Below are positions 43,416 to 54,850 of a stretch of 64,000 nucleotides of DNA, in pieces. A model generated the notes under the pieces. The model was not told the DNA's origin, searched no databases, and saw only the letters and a list, made by a program, of their open reading frames with translations. The stretch covers positions 21,977,501 through 22,041,500 of the forward strand of contig JAYKKI010000037.1 in assembly GCA_039881145.1 (NCBI GenBank), read 5' to 3'. Within the stretch, counting starts at the first letter, position 1. Each line of letters starts with the position of its first letter. A program made the translations under genes and the position numbers. The DNA comes from Druceiella hillmani (Eukaryota; Arthropoda; Insecta; Lepidoptera; Hepialidae).

Positions 43416-44618
43416 GCTAACAATAGCCTGATATTTTGTTGACAACCTTAATCAAATCGATACTTATTGATAGCGGTTTCCAATATAAGATTTCAGTTTC
43501 ACATAACATACATTCAAACTTTCATGCCGAGCTAACTCAAGAAACTTTTTATAGTACTGCATAAAATGTATGTTTAAAATTACATTTGAAATTGCAAAGA
43601 ATATTTCATTTTTATTTTTAAAGTATGAAAAATAGGTTGGTAAATTAACAAAGTATTCCAATGTTTGTTACTTCTAGAGAAAATATTTCTACTGGATGAA
43701 GCACGAACCTTACCAACCATACTTAACAGAAAATTATGCAAACCTTACAATTAATTACAGAGGATTTGTTGGGACTTGTTGTTAAGAATTCTCTAGTGAC
43801 TCTACCGTAAGATATTTCAGTCAAAAATCGTATTACGTGAGATATGGGGGTAATGTTGCAACTGCTTAAAATAAATATTATTTTAGTGTAGATGTTATAC
43901 AGACCATAAAAAATATGTCCTTAAGAAACCTTTCTATAGATATTGATAAATGGAATTGTCTAATTTTTTGACAAATCGTAAGAGGAAACTCATTTAGGAT
44001 ACTATTTCAGGCAATTGATATTTCTATTGTACATGACGTAGAACAAATTACAAAAATATTTATAACAATTTTGCTTTATAACTTCTGACTAAACAGTTTT
44101 CTAAAATTTAATTTCCATGAGACTTATCGAGATTATGTTTGGCAGAAAGTAAAATTTAAATTCATAAAGTCTCATACTTTTATATAACATTAATTTAATT
44201 ACACTTGTATTTTGGATAATTTATTTAACTAATCTTTAAGAAAAGAAAACAACATTCCTTTAATGAAAATTATTTTTTTAAACATTATATTTAGGGCAAT
44301 AACACATGTGTATGTACAAAACCTTTGCGAACTTAAAGGTAAATAAAAATACCCATCAAGTTTGGCGACAAATACATTTAAGGTACAATATAAAAACCTA
44401 TCTATTTAAAATTTTTTTGGAAAACCACAAATTTTATTTTCCAACTTCTTTTTAAATAGTTGGTTTGTTTCAAGGATTACAACACATAGTTTCGAAAAAT
44501 TGTACTCGCAGCTTCATCTTATTGAAACCACAGCTACCTATTTTCAAATTGTGGCCAAATATAATCTATTATCATAACTCGTTCATTTTGAAAAATTAAA
44601 AAACGTATTTTATACATA
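43416..44618. other. AT-rich spacer, nothing recognised
   Basis: A minus-strand frame at 43464-43661 has no motif. No other structure seen. Confidence 0.45.
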
Positions 44619-44630
44619 CATATATGCATA

Positions 44631-44720
<90 letters not shown>

Positions 44721-44728
44721 CATACATA
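44619..44728. repeat. (TA)n microsatellite
   Basis: TA tract with ATGTAT and ACATAT interruptions. Tyr-Ile frames on both strands result from it. Confidence 0.98.
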
Positions 44729-44825
44729 TGGATTTTTAGGGGCGGTTGTGGCGGTAGTATACTGGTAGAAACAACGAACGTTGGCAAGAAGCAATTTATA
44801 AAGCCAAAAAGTAATTAACTGAAAT

Positions 44826-44905
44826 ATAATTATTTATTTATTTATGCGCATTAACGTATACAATTGATACATATGGCAGAATTATTGCTACGAGAGAAAT
44901 CTCTT
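44826..44905 (-). repeat. Repeat 3' tail, partner of 62590-62665
   Basis: Begins TTATTTATTTAT and shares AATTGATACATATGGC, then TTATTG.TACGAGAG, with the reverse complement of the segment near 62590-62650. The T-rich start would be the complement of an (AAAT)n tail, as at the 3' ends of many LINEs. Confidence 0.65.
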
Positions 44906-45705
44906 ACAGCCAACTAAAACATCAGTCCAGCCCTTACGTAAGTTGACATATTTAACATCTGAGAGTACGATAAAGATAGTTTTCATATAATTTGAATTGT
45001 ATAAAGAGGATTTATTTTGGGACAATCATTTATCCTAATATATGAAATAAATATAACTCTGAACGTCACAATTTTTTTATTTACTCGTAATGAATACAAT
45101 AAACTTGTTACAGGAATTAGAACAATGCTGAAATATACCGTCAAAGCGATTTAGTTTATCCACTTCTTTTAATATTTTCATAAACAACACTGCAATTCAT
45201 TTTGTGATTGAGGGAAAAAAATATCGTTGTTTTTACAGAAGATTAAGGAAAGAAGGCATGATATTATATTTTCAATTTTAAAATTAAAAAATTAATTTCA
45301 TATTTATTAAAAGAAAAAGAATTTTGTGGCAAAATTGTAACTTGAGGAGGAATACTTTGTTTTAAGAATTTTATCGCTAGAAATACTTATTAGAAACCAA
45401 ATTTGAGCCATTGTAGGCAAATTGTGTTATTGAGTAGGATATATAAAAATGATTTGCTGACAGAATAACGTTAAAATAAATTTCAATAACGTTAAAAAAA
45501 ATCATTTTTTAAGACGTTACAGTCACTATTGTAATTACTAACGTTTTACTTATTATGAAGTATTTATTTATATATTTATCAGATTTTTAGTTAACATTTT
45601 CAGTAAATAATATCAAAAATATAATAATAATTCTTTATTTACTCAAATTTTCCCTTAAATTTGGCAAGGCATTAAGTCTCTTTTTTCTTCAAGTCTCTCT
45701 TCATG

Positions 45706-46757
45706 CTAGGTCAGCATAAATTTATCTAGATAAATGACAAATGAATCCAGAGATTCGTGCTCAGGTATGTCTTCACTATCATTATTGAGCACATGGTTAT
45801 CAAGTAAATTGATCAGAGGAACATCATTTTCAAAGTCATCGGAATTTACGATATGACCTTTAGTAGAAGAGACAAGAGAAATATCCGAATCACTGCAATT
45901 TGTCGATGAAGAGTCACTGCGTTTCTTTATTCTTTTTGCTACCTTTTTTGTCTTTTTGACCTGTTGTAGGCCATAAACGCCTGCATCAGCTAAATCATCG
46001 GTCAGGTAGGACATAAGCTTTAAATTATCTGCCAGATAGGACATTATGCTTTCTTTTTCTGGTAGTGCTCTTTTCTGAACGTATTGTAAGACTGTTCTAG
46101 CTTCTGTATGAAGCTGTTGCCAATAATGTCAATATTTGTAGTCTGGTCTGATTTTGGTGATATCGCTAATGGTTCTTGTAGATTTATGTGATATATGCCA
46201 GTTTTTATAAAAAAGCAATTAATGACATGATTTCTCTTAAAAAATCTAACGTTTTTTCTAGCAACATTGGGAATTGATATTTAGGGGTAGTTGGCAATTT
46301 TCTTCCCATTTGGCTGTTTTCCCAATTCAGTAAAATTTGTTTTAATTTGCACTGAGATACTTCTTTTTGTCTTAATAAAACGGACTTAAACCAATTCTTT
46401 CCCAGAATATTGTTTTTAAACTTTGTCAGAATTCGGCCTTGAGATTAAAGATAATTTTTAAAAAACATATTCAGGTCAAAACCCCTTAAAAGAAACCCGT
46501 ATTCAGATAACGCTGTAATGTGTACGACAAACGCTGATTTCTCCTCTTTAGTTAAAACAATAGGTCTGCCAGGTTTATTCTAGAATCTGTGAGCCAATTA
46601 GTTTTTGAGCGTGCTTCTACGTATATTATATTTCTTCCGAGGCAGCTCGTTGCGGCAGTAATTTTAATTTGATGGCAGCCAAACATTCTTCTAAGTCACT
46701 CTACTTGTAATCAACATACCGGTGACTGCCGGGTTTGCTTCAGTATTTTAACGGCAT
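45706..46757 (-). pseudogene. Pogo/Tigger-like transposase with deleted catalytic core
   Basis: Read on the minus strand, a degenerate start at 46757 (MPLKY) leads to SHRYVDYK. A pipsqueak-type helix-turn-helix follows: DLEECLAAIKLKLLPQRAAS (about 46697-46638), two stops after it. Next is RPIVLTKEEKSAFV (about 46570), then YGFLLRGFDLNMFFKNYL and a stop. SQGRILTKFKNN, then LGKNWFKSVLLRQKE, is the CENP-B-like DNA-binding part. Near 46352 the frame passes directly to LKQILLNWENSQMGRK and PKYQFPMLLEKTLD, which in this family lies after the DDE domain. The whole catalytic core is therefore missing. The C-terminal part ends in a frame open from 46044 to 45706. It has a short internal repeat (MSYLADNL, MSYLTDDL), a basic KKTKKVAKRIKKR segment and an acidic Ser/Asp tail. 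It is a dead, internally deleted element. Terminal inverted repeats were not found. Confidence 0.8.
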
Positions 46758-47584
46758 CAGAAGTCCTGCAGTCTACTCGTTTATTAAACTAAATTTGTCG
46801 GACTTTATCCTATGAGCCAAAGTCACCCAAAAATAGGATCAAATTATACCGACTTTTAATTTAGGTAATTTAAGGAACAAAACTTGTAAAACATTTAAGT
46901 AAAATATAATAAATTAGGTAACGCTCTTGTCATGAATATATAGGGGTAAATAACTTTCCAATATATGCAGGTCCTAAAGAAAGTTTGCAGAAGTAAAATT
47001 CACATGTTATAAATTCTAGATTCTCTTCTTTGAACCTCACTGACAGGCACGAACTTGTATCACATCGATAAAGTAGCATCGCACGCACTCGCTACATACT
47101 ACCATCTATGCCTTTATACTTGCATATAAAAACTAATAAAACGTTGCACATTAAATATTCACTTAGTCTTCAAAATTTTCTTTCTTTGTCATTGTAAAAA
47201 ATGTCATCGTAAAATTTAAAATATGCTAACTGCACGTTTACACAATGGCATATATCTTCAAATTTTTTATCGGGATTATATTATCAAACAGAAGCTTATG
47301 ACGGTGAAAATTATGCCTCTAGTTCTGTATAGTTATCTAATTAATAATTTGAGTATAATGGGCTATTGGAAACAAATTAACTAATATAGCTAGTAGAATC
47401 TTGATATAGGTATTAAATATGTACATGGTACACTATTGATTTTTTTCTAATATACACATTAAATAAAAGTCAACAATATAATCATGATTATATTTTAACA
47501 TGAGCTGGAAACTAAATAACTATTAATTAATTATTCGGAAAATCGTAAAAATATATTTGATTAGCTGCGAAACGCTGTCTTTGA
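46758..47584. other. AT-rich spacer downstream of the transposon remnant
   Basis: May hold the 5' end of the element above, but no terminal inverted repeat could be matched to the other side. A short G+C-richer patch lies at 47036-47105. Confidence 0.4.
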
Positions 47585-47815
47585 CTACTACCGTTATAGT
47601 GCTGTTTGTTAAAGGGCGTTTACAAAATTATAGTGCATGCAACAGATGCCGTCGTGAGAGCGTCACTGCCACTAACTGATGCCGTGTGTATACCTGCGAA
47701 TCTCCACGTTATAATGACAGGACTCTGTCACGGCAGCTGCCATGACCGTAACTGTCTCACGGACTGTCATTGTGAAAACGTCACAATCGTCAAAGTTATA
47801 CTTACCTTTCAATAA
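47585..47815. other. G+C-richer island
   Basis: About 220 bp with normal CpG density in an AT-rich setting. It has repeated CGTCAC/GTGACG and CACGG/CCGTG motifs. A plus-strand frame (47606-47815) is open but has no ATG and no known motif. On the minus strand a strong donor-like AAAG/GTAAGT (GT at about 47804-47805) lies at its upstream edge. This could be a promoter-proximal segment, a conserved element or an old repeat. Confidence 0.35.
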
Positions 47816-48130
47816 TAATTCTCAGAACGTGTCATGTTATTTTTGGAAGTGAAAAATTAATAACCGCGAAGTGTTTATCGAAACGGATGGAATTTCTTTA
47901 GTAGAATACTTTTCCTCTGAATTTATTATTATACATTTTATCAAGGTTATTCAAGTGTACAAAAGGAGCTCAGATAGAATTCTCAAATAACTTTTTTTGT
48001 CATATTTTATTATAAAAGACTGGCTTATTTTTGTCGTGTAAAAGTAAAATTATAGATTAAAAAAGGTATTGTGAATATAGAACTTTATTTAAGCCTTTAT
48101 TTATTATAGTTATTTTATAGAAGTTTATTT

Positions 48131-48165
48131 ACCTGATAACGTATATTTGGTATACGTTATCAGGT
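48131..48165. repeat. Perfect 15-bp hairpin, 5-nt loop
   Basis: ACCTGATAACGTATA at 48131-48145 is the exact reverse complement of 48151-48165, around TTTGG. Confidence 0.95.
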
Positions 48166-51100
48166 CGGATTCCAGTAGTACATTTTTGTTATATGACTGA
48201 CAATTAATTTTTTTATACTCCCTTAAATATTCTAATGTAATTTATTATAACATTATTCAATTCCGATATGATACAAAATATAATTGTCTTATAAAGTAAG
48301 ATGAATTGACGGACACATTTTACTTGTAAATAATTTGCTTTTTTTTAAAATGAATTTATTATAAAGCTATTATGAATGTTGTTCAATCAAGGTGAATATA
48401 ATAATTTATAATAAAAAAATCACTTAAATTGATGCAGTAAAGTTGGCAATTATTTTTAAAAAAACGTCATTTGCCAGATATATCAAATATCTTATTTATT
48501 TTATTTAACGTGGTTTTCCAGCATAATCAAAAACGGAAATTTTGCTATTGCATGTGCTATAATACATTAATAATCCATTCGTTATTATAAGTATTTAAAG
48601 AACCAGTATCAAAAAATTAATGAAATTCGCTTAAAAATTGTCGAAATTTATCCTAAATGTAGGACAAACATTTAGAAAAATTTAGGTTAGGTCTATCAGA
48701 ATAAAGAAACAACCAATTGGATAAAGTTACGTTGCGGTTAAAAAAAATAATTATATTTCCATTAAAGAAAAATTAAAGAAATCATTGTAAATAAGTGAGA
48801 TTAGTTATTTGTTTAGTACTAAATTACAGAAAATTATATCCTTTATGAAATCACACTTTATTTAAATGATTTGTAGGGAAATGTTGTTTTTTACCAATTA
48901 CACTTAGGATTTTAAATTTTAGTGATAAGCTAATTACCAGTAGCTTTCTATTCCTATGATAAAAGTTCTTCATATGAACGTGTGGGCTGATAATAATTTA
49001 TTCATCCTTATTTAAATAAAGCAAATTTTATTAAAATTTTAAGTCACTTCTTCGAAAAATGTTAAAAACCCTTTTGTCAAAGAAGAGTATTAGGATTATT
49101 TTTCTTTAATTATTTTATATTTAAAAGACTTAAGGTTTAGTTTTAGTCACGATTTGTACCTTACGACTTGATGTTAATAATCCTTAAAACTATCATTCGA
49201 TATTGTTCAATATTTTAAAGATTTCAAAGCACAAAACATTTCAAAATGCTTTACGTCTTCCCAATAATGAACTGCAGTAGCTTCGAAAAACAGTTTTTAA
49301 ATTACTAAGGAATGAGTATATTTCTTACTGAAGAAGTTTTTTAGAATAAAATATTCATCGAGTCAGTAATTGGAAAACTAACTTGAACGGAAAACTTACT
49401 TGAACGGATAACTTACTTGAATGGAAAACTTACTATTTAATACGGGCACTTGGATATAAAGTTTCCTCAGACATTACCATATACTTTTTTACAAATTTGT
49501 TAACTTATGCTAATATTGAAATTTATTAGACTATCTCCGAGTTGTATTAACGAGTACTGGTCTATTAATGTAATATATTCAACATTAAAGGTATTGCTAA
49601 TTTAATTAATTTTTCCTTTTATCATAATTATATTTATACTATCATAAATTTTTAATTATTTTTAAAAACTTTCGTTACGTTTCGAAACCCAAATAAACCA
49701 AATGCTGAGTGAAATAAAATGATCGTAAGTGGAATTAGGGCAATCAGTAAATTCATGCTGATTTCGAATCTTTAAAGGAGATCCTTTAGAATTACGATAT
49801 GTTGACTGAAGCTGGAAAATTCCAAAAACAGTAACGTTCACGTCTAATCTATCTCTGTATAAGTCAAATATAGTGTCTAATTTTATAAAAAATGTGTTTC
49901 TAGAACTAATCACGTATGATACTTTTAACGATCAGAAAGTATGCATATCGCCAGTCTCGAGCACTACGCCTTATCATATTCATCGTAATGGACTATTTGA
50001 CTATTGATCTGTAGATATGTGTCAACTTACACATTTAAAGATCACTACTCAAGTATGCTTTTATAAAGTTTGTAGATAGCCTGCACACTGCTAATAATTA
50101 TCAGTGAGTTAACTATAGTTAGTGTTGATGAGTTATCTGCATCCGTTTTATTTTTGTGTTTTTTTTCATAAAATTCCTTGAAGTTTTAGCTATGAAAAAC
50201 ATTTTATAACAAAATGTGGGAGTACCTTATCTTTTCTTTTTGCTCACTTCTATTGCTATTATTTCTTTATTGAATTCCTTAAAATATTTTATTATAAAGA
50301 ACAACAGACCGAGGATCTGTATTAGATAAAATTCAAGTGCAGAGGTCATTACTAGCAAGTCTCGGCATTAATATTATGTTAGGTGAGAAACTGGCGGTAC
50401 TATACAGCAAAGCATACCAATTATATGGACTGTAACGGAGTTGCTGTGTAGACCTATTTTCACCGGTAAGTATTCACGTATATGTGTAGTTCACGTTTAG
50501 GGAGCAGACGTCTATTGAGCTTCAGTTGAGTAAGGAATAAGAAATACCGTACATGGCAATATATTCCACATGTTTGGACGATAATAAATAAAAAATCTTG
50601 TAAAAAAAGTAGAATGAAGGACTTATAAGTGTATGGAGAGACAGGAAAAATCATTCAGGTGTCCCTTTTTGTAAAAAGTCGTTTTTTTTTCATTTTTCGA
50701 ACTACAAGGGAGGGTGTTCCTCTAAATACGACAGTGATTTAAGAAATATTTAACGCAAAAGTATTACAAATCGACAAAATTGGATAAATTAATTTCTAAC
50801 TAGTTTTTTGATAATATAGTATACTGTATTAAATTATATTCTGTTTTAAAGAAAACCAAATATTTGAATATGATGAAATATTTCACTCGTAACAGAAATT
50901 AAGCAATAACAAATATATACAAAAAACAACACAAAAAAATAAGAACGCCAATAGCAAGCAGCAGTTAGAAACTTGAATTTAATAGTTAAATTTCAATTTT
51001 CTTCAGTCTCGTGTTTCAACAAATATAGTTTAAAGCGCGTATTTGTTAAACAATTTGCTAAATTTCAATTTTTCATAGCCTTTTTAAAAATTCTTTTGGA

Positions 51101-51948
51101 ATAAAAAGGCATGACATAGACCCTTCAAGTAATTTTAGATGCTTGTACCTAAAGAAATGTGAACAAAATAAAAATGTCTAAAATAATTCATTGCACTTTT
51201 AAAAATCTATCTCTAAATGGGGAAAAGATCTATCATGAAATTAATCACCTTAACATAATTATTCTCGCGAGCTATCTTTAGTTGACTTTTAGCATCCTAA
51301 AATTACCATGTAGGGTATATAACCTGATTTAATTGGTATGACCACAATTTATACAAGCTATTTTTAAACTTATAAGAGTACTAAACTGTATTGATATACT
51401 AAACTATAAACTAAACTATATAAGAGTACTAAACTATATACCATAATAATTAATTTATTTTTATTTCTTTATAAATAACTATCATTTTCTCAATGAATAT
51501 TTTGAAATAATTTATTTCTTCTTAAGGACCAATTGCAAAATATTCTCTAGTAAAAATATTTTAATATAATACGCGCATTCAATAGATTAGAGGGTTTTTT
51601 TTATCTCAGAGACTCAAAGGTGATACCAGGCATTTTGTTTTTTTTTTAATTATGAATTTGAATTAATGCAGGTCGGTTCTTAATCAAATCGCAGAGTTCT
51701 ATTTTTTGAAATATGAGAATACTCATTCATTTTGCTTCTTCATTCATTTATCATCGCCCCTATTCAATTACATTGTTTATTCATATATTGAATAAATTAA
51801 TGAAGTAAGATACCATCTAATAAATAAAAATTCATACAAGAACTGAAAGTACACCGCGATCGACAGCGCTCAATACCGATAATTACCGACGGTAATGCTG
51901 GAGACTTCAGATATTTACGATAACCTCAAGACAATGAAGTATTAAATA

Positions 51949-51950
<2 letters not shown>
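48166..51950. other. AT-rich spacer with short tandem repeats
   Basis: No gene recognised. Includes the tandem repeat at 49372-49433 and copies of TAAGAGTACTAAACTATA at 51376-51440. Minus-strand frames at 49662-49913 and 50460-50654 show no domain. Confidence 0.45.
49372..49433 (+). repeat. 17-bp tandem repeat, about 3.6 copies
   Basis: Units of GGAAAACTTACTTGAAC with single-base changes stand head to tail. Confidence 0.9.

Positions 51951-51998
<48 letters not shown>
51951..51998. repeat. (TG)n(TA)n microsatellite
   Basis: Four TG units followed by about 20 TA units. Confidence 0.97.
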
Positions 51999-52000
<2 letters not shown>

Positions 52001-53344
52001 GGAACAATTATTTATTTGATACATTATTGTTCATGGATTTATTATACGGGTCCCCGGCAAGTATTTGCAATTTATTATCATCATAATTATTCTACCTGCG
52101 ACACACGAAATATTATGATTGAAACCTTTCAATTCAGTAAAAACCTATTCGACATTTTTCGAACAAATATTTGTTGAAATGAGTTTTTTACTGAGAAATG
52201 AGTTATTTAATATTTGTTGACATGTTTATAAATGTACTACACATCTTTATTTGTATATTTTTTTCTGTTGCTGAATTTTCTGAGAACTTATTTAAAACTT
52301 TTATCAGTCTTACTTTTTGTTTATATGAAAAGTTTAGTCATCTAGAGACGGTTAACTATTTTACATAATCGAACAAATAAATCCTTTTTAATCAAATATT
52401 TTCATAAATTGGTTTTACAACAAAATTACCATACTCATGTCCCAAATAGAATACCTAAAAGTGATGTGGACTATAACACATCCACTTTTTTAAATGTGAT
52501 AAAAAAAGTGGTGTCATGCGCTGAACTATTATATATTTAAAGTAAATTTTGACCTTCATATACAATTATAAATGCATGTTTTGTGTGTATCGATTCTTTC
52601 GGGTAAGATGAATCGAAACTGCTTTGCACTAATCGATTTAATGACACAGAAAGTGCATTGATGTTTCTGTTCAGAGGCTCCTCTCTATAATTTATCTGTA
52701 TTAATTAGTTTCATTTACATTCATGTAATAAGGGTTTAAATAATAAAAACCAATCCTTGCACATAATTTTAACCGCATCTGCTGCATAATGTTTCATCTG
52801 AGTCTTTTTTTCATTTATTTGCTTTAGTTAGGAACCTGAGCTGTAATTACGACACAAGTCAAGAGCCGCAAAAATCTACTACGTATATATAAAATTTAAA
52901 GTACGTTAACTTTATTTTTATTTCTAGCCAACAATTTTAATACTTCAGATATTTTCCATCATTGGCATCTTAAATCACATTCTAAATTTGAAGCCACTAG
53001 TTGTGCTCAAAGTGCCTTATACGTTTAGGTGATCTATTAGTGACTGAGTGTTTTAATGAATAAACTACAAATTGATAATTTTTATATCAAATATAATAAA
53101 TATTACTCCAGTTAAAATTGCCAAAGATAGATACATTAAATTGTAAGAAAGATTCCTCTACTTTGTTTTATCCGAATATGGTGAAGTTCCTAATGTGTCG
53201 AAAAGGTTAAAATATATTATGATATAGTCGACATAAATCTCACAATCTAACGCCGGGACACAAAGTTTCACCGCGATTTTAGTTTATTTTTAGAGTTGGT
53301 TCCACATATTTTTTCCTCATATAATTTGTTCACTGTGATATATT
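51999..53344. other. AT-rich spacer, nothing recognised
   Basis: No gene, hairpin of note or repeat with clear ends was seen. Confidence 0.45.
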
Positions 53345-53660
53345 TAATTATATGTTATTTTTTGTCATATTTGTAATTATATGTTATTTTTTGTCATGTT
53401 TGTAATTATATGTTATTTTTTGTCATGTTTGTAATTATATGTTATTTTTTGTCATGTTTGTAATTATATATTATTTTTTGTCATGTTTGTAATTATATGT
53501 TATTTTTGTCATGTTTGTAATTATATGTTATTTTTGTCATGTTTGTAATTATATGTTATTTTTGTCATGTTTGTAATTATATGTTATTTTTTGTCATGTT
53601 TGTAATCATATGTTATTTTTTGTCATGTTTGTAATTATATGTTATTTTTTGTCATGTTTG
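53345..53660 (+). repeat. 28/29-bp minisatellite, 11 copies
   Basis: Head-to-tail units built from TAATTATATGTTATTTTTTG followed by TCATGTTTG. Copies 6-8 carry five T in the central run and the others six. Copy 1 has ATATTT in place of ATGTTT, copy 5 reads ATATATTA, and copy 10 starts with TAATCATATG. Confidence 0.97.
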
Positions 53661-54687
53661 GTTTCTTTTATTTAATATTAATTCATTTGACTTATTAGTT
53701 TTGTTACTGAGGTGCATACCCACTCTTGGTAACTTTTTAAGTAATATATATTGTTAGCTATTTTTTTCTTATTGATGTTAAAGCAATTAAGATTATGCAC
53801 TTTTGACAGCACTCACAAATATTTTCCATGAATTAATAATATATTTCACAAAAGGGAAAGTGTCTTGTCTCGGCTCGGCTGTGATTAAAATATTACTAAT
53901 ATGACATTCGTTCGCTTGCGAAAATATTATCAAAAGTTGACAAACTTTCTACACGCGAAGTTGGACCTATATTCACTCCTTAGATTCTTACCTCCATGAC
54001 ATATTTGCTTGAAATCTAATCAAAAATAATAATATTAAATACTTATCAATACACACTTTATTTCTTGTAGGCTTAATTAAAGATAATAATGTAAAACCTA
54101 AGTACCACATAGACTTATAAAAGTAACATTAACTTTTTCTCCTCATGGATCAGATAATTTTATACAAAGGAATGGGAAAAATTACTGTACAAAGTCTTTA
54201 ATTATAAAACAAAATTCCGATAGCATAATGAATTTAATTCTCCATAAACATATCTTCCAGCAATTTATAAGCAACATTACCAAATATAACAATATTATAT
54301 AGATTCAACATATAACAATATTAATTACACTTTCTTAAAAAAATAACAAATAAAAACACACAAGTAGTAATTTAAAAACTGCGAATATATTTATAAATCT
54401 ATAAAGTAGCATGTGTAGTTTAGTTCTTTTCTGTATGAATTTATTATTATTTATTCAAAAGGAAGTTTAGAAGTGAAATGAGAAGAATTTGAAAGTGTTT
54501 CTTTTCTTTTCATGCAAAATGATGAATTAAATATGTTCAAAACTGCATTAAAATATATAAGATCTTTCAGCCGAATAGATACTTAGATGATTTGAAGAAA
54601 TTAATTCCTATAAACAATTGAAAATACCTATGAAAATTATGTCATTATAATGACCTTCTGCTATTCTGTAACATAGCATTTTTTTGC
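53661..54687. other. AT-rich spacer with a possible microexon
   Basis: On the minus strand a 24-nt segment (54015-53992) lies between an acceptor-like TTTTTGATTAG and a strong donor GGAG/GTAAGA. It would encode ISSKYVME. This is only a splice-site pattern; I do not call it a gene. Confidence 0.3.
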
Positions 54688-54850
54688 ATATATATATATA
54701 TATATATAGTATTATTTCTACTTTATTTAAATTTTTTACCATGACCTAGGTTTACTTGTATGACAACATCTTAAAAGCATCACGTAGTTTCATTTAGTTG
54801 TATGTAATGGATTTCTACGAAATCAACGCCAAAAATATTCAATAATATCC
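54688..54850. mobile_element. Palindromic element copy 3, deleted, next to a TA tract
   Basis: After a short (TA)n run (54688-54708) come GTATTATTTCTACTTTATTT, TTACCATGACCTAGGTTT and GACAACATCTT. The sequence then jumps to the outer part of the right arm (GCATCACGTAGTTTCATTTA) and its extension TGGATTTCTACGAAATCAAC. The hammerhead-like segment reads on the minus strand and is damaged (GTAAAC where GAAAC is expected). Confidence 0.65.

Noticed and set aside
49662..49913. 83-residue minus-strand frame with fairly balanced composition
   Set aside because: No ATG start, no recognisable motif, and no convincing splice sites around it. It might be an exon but nothing supports it.
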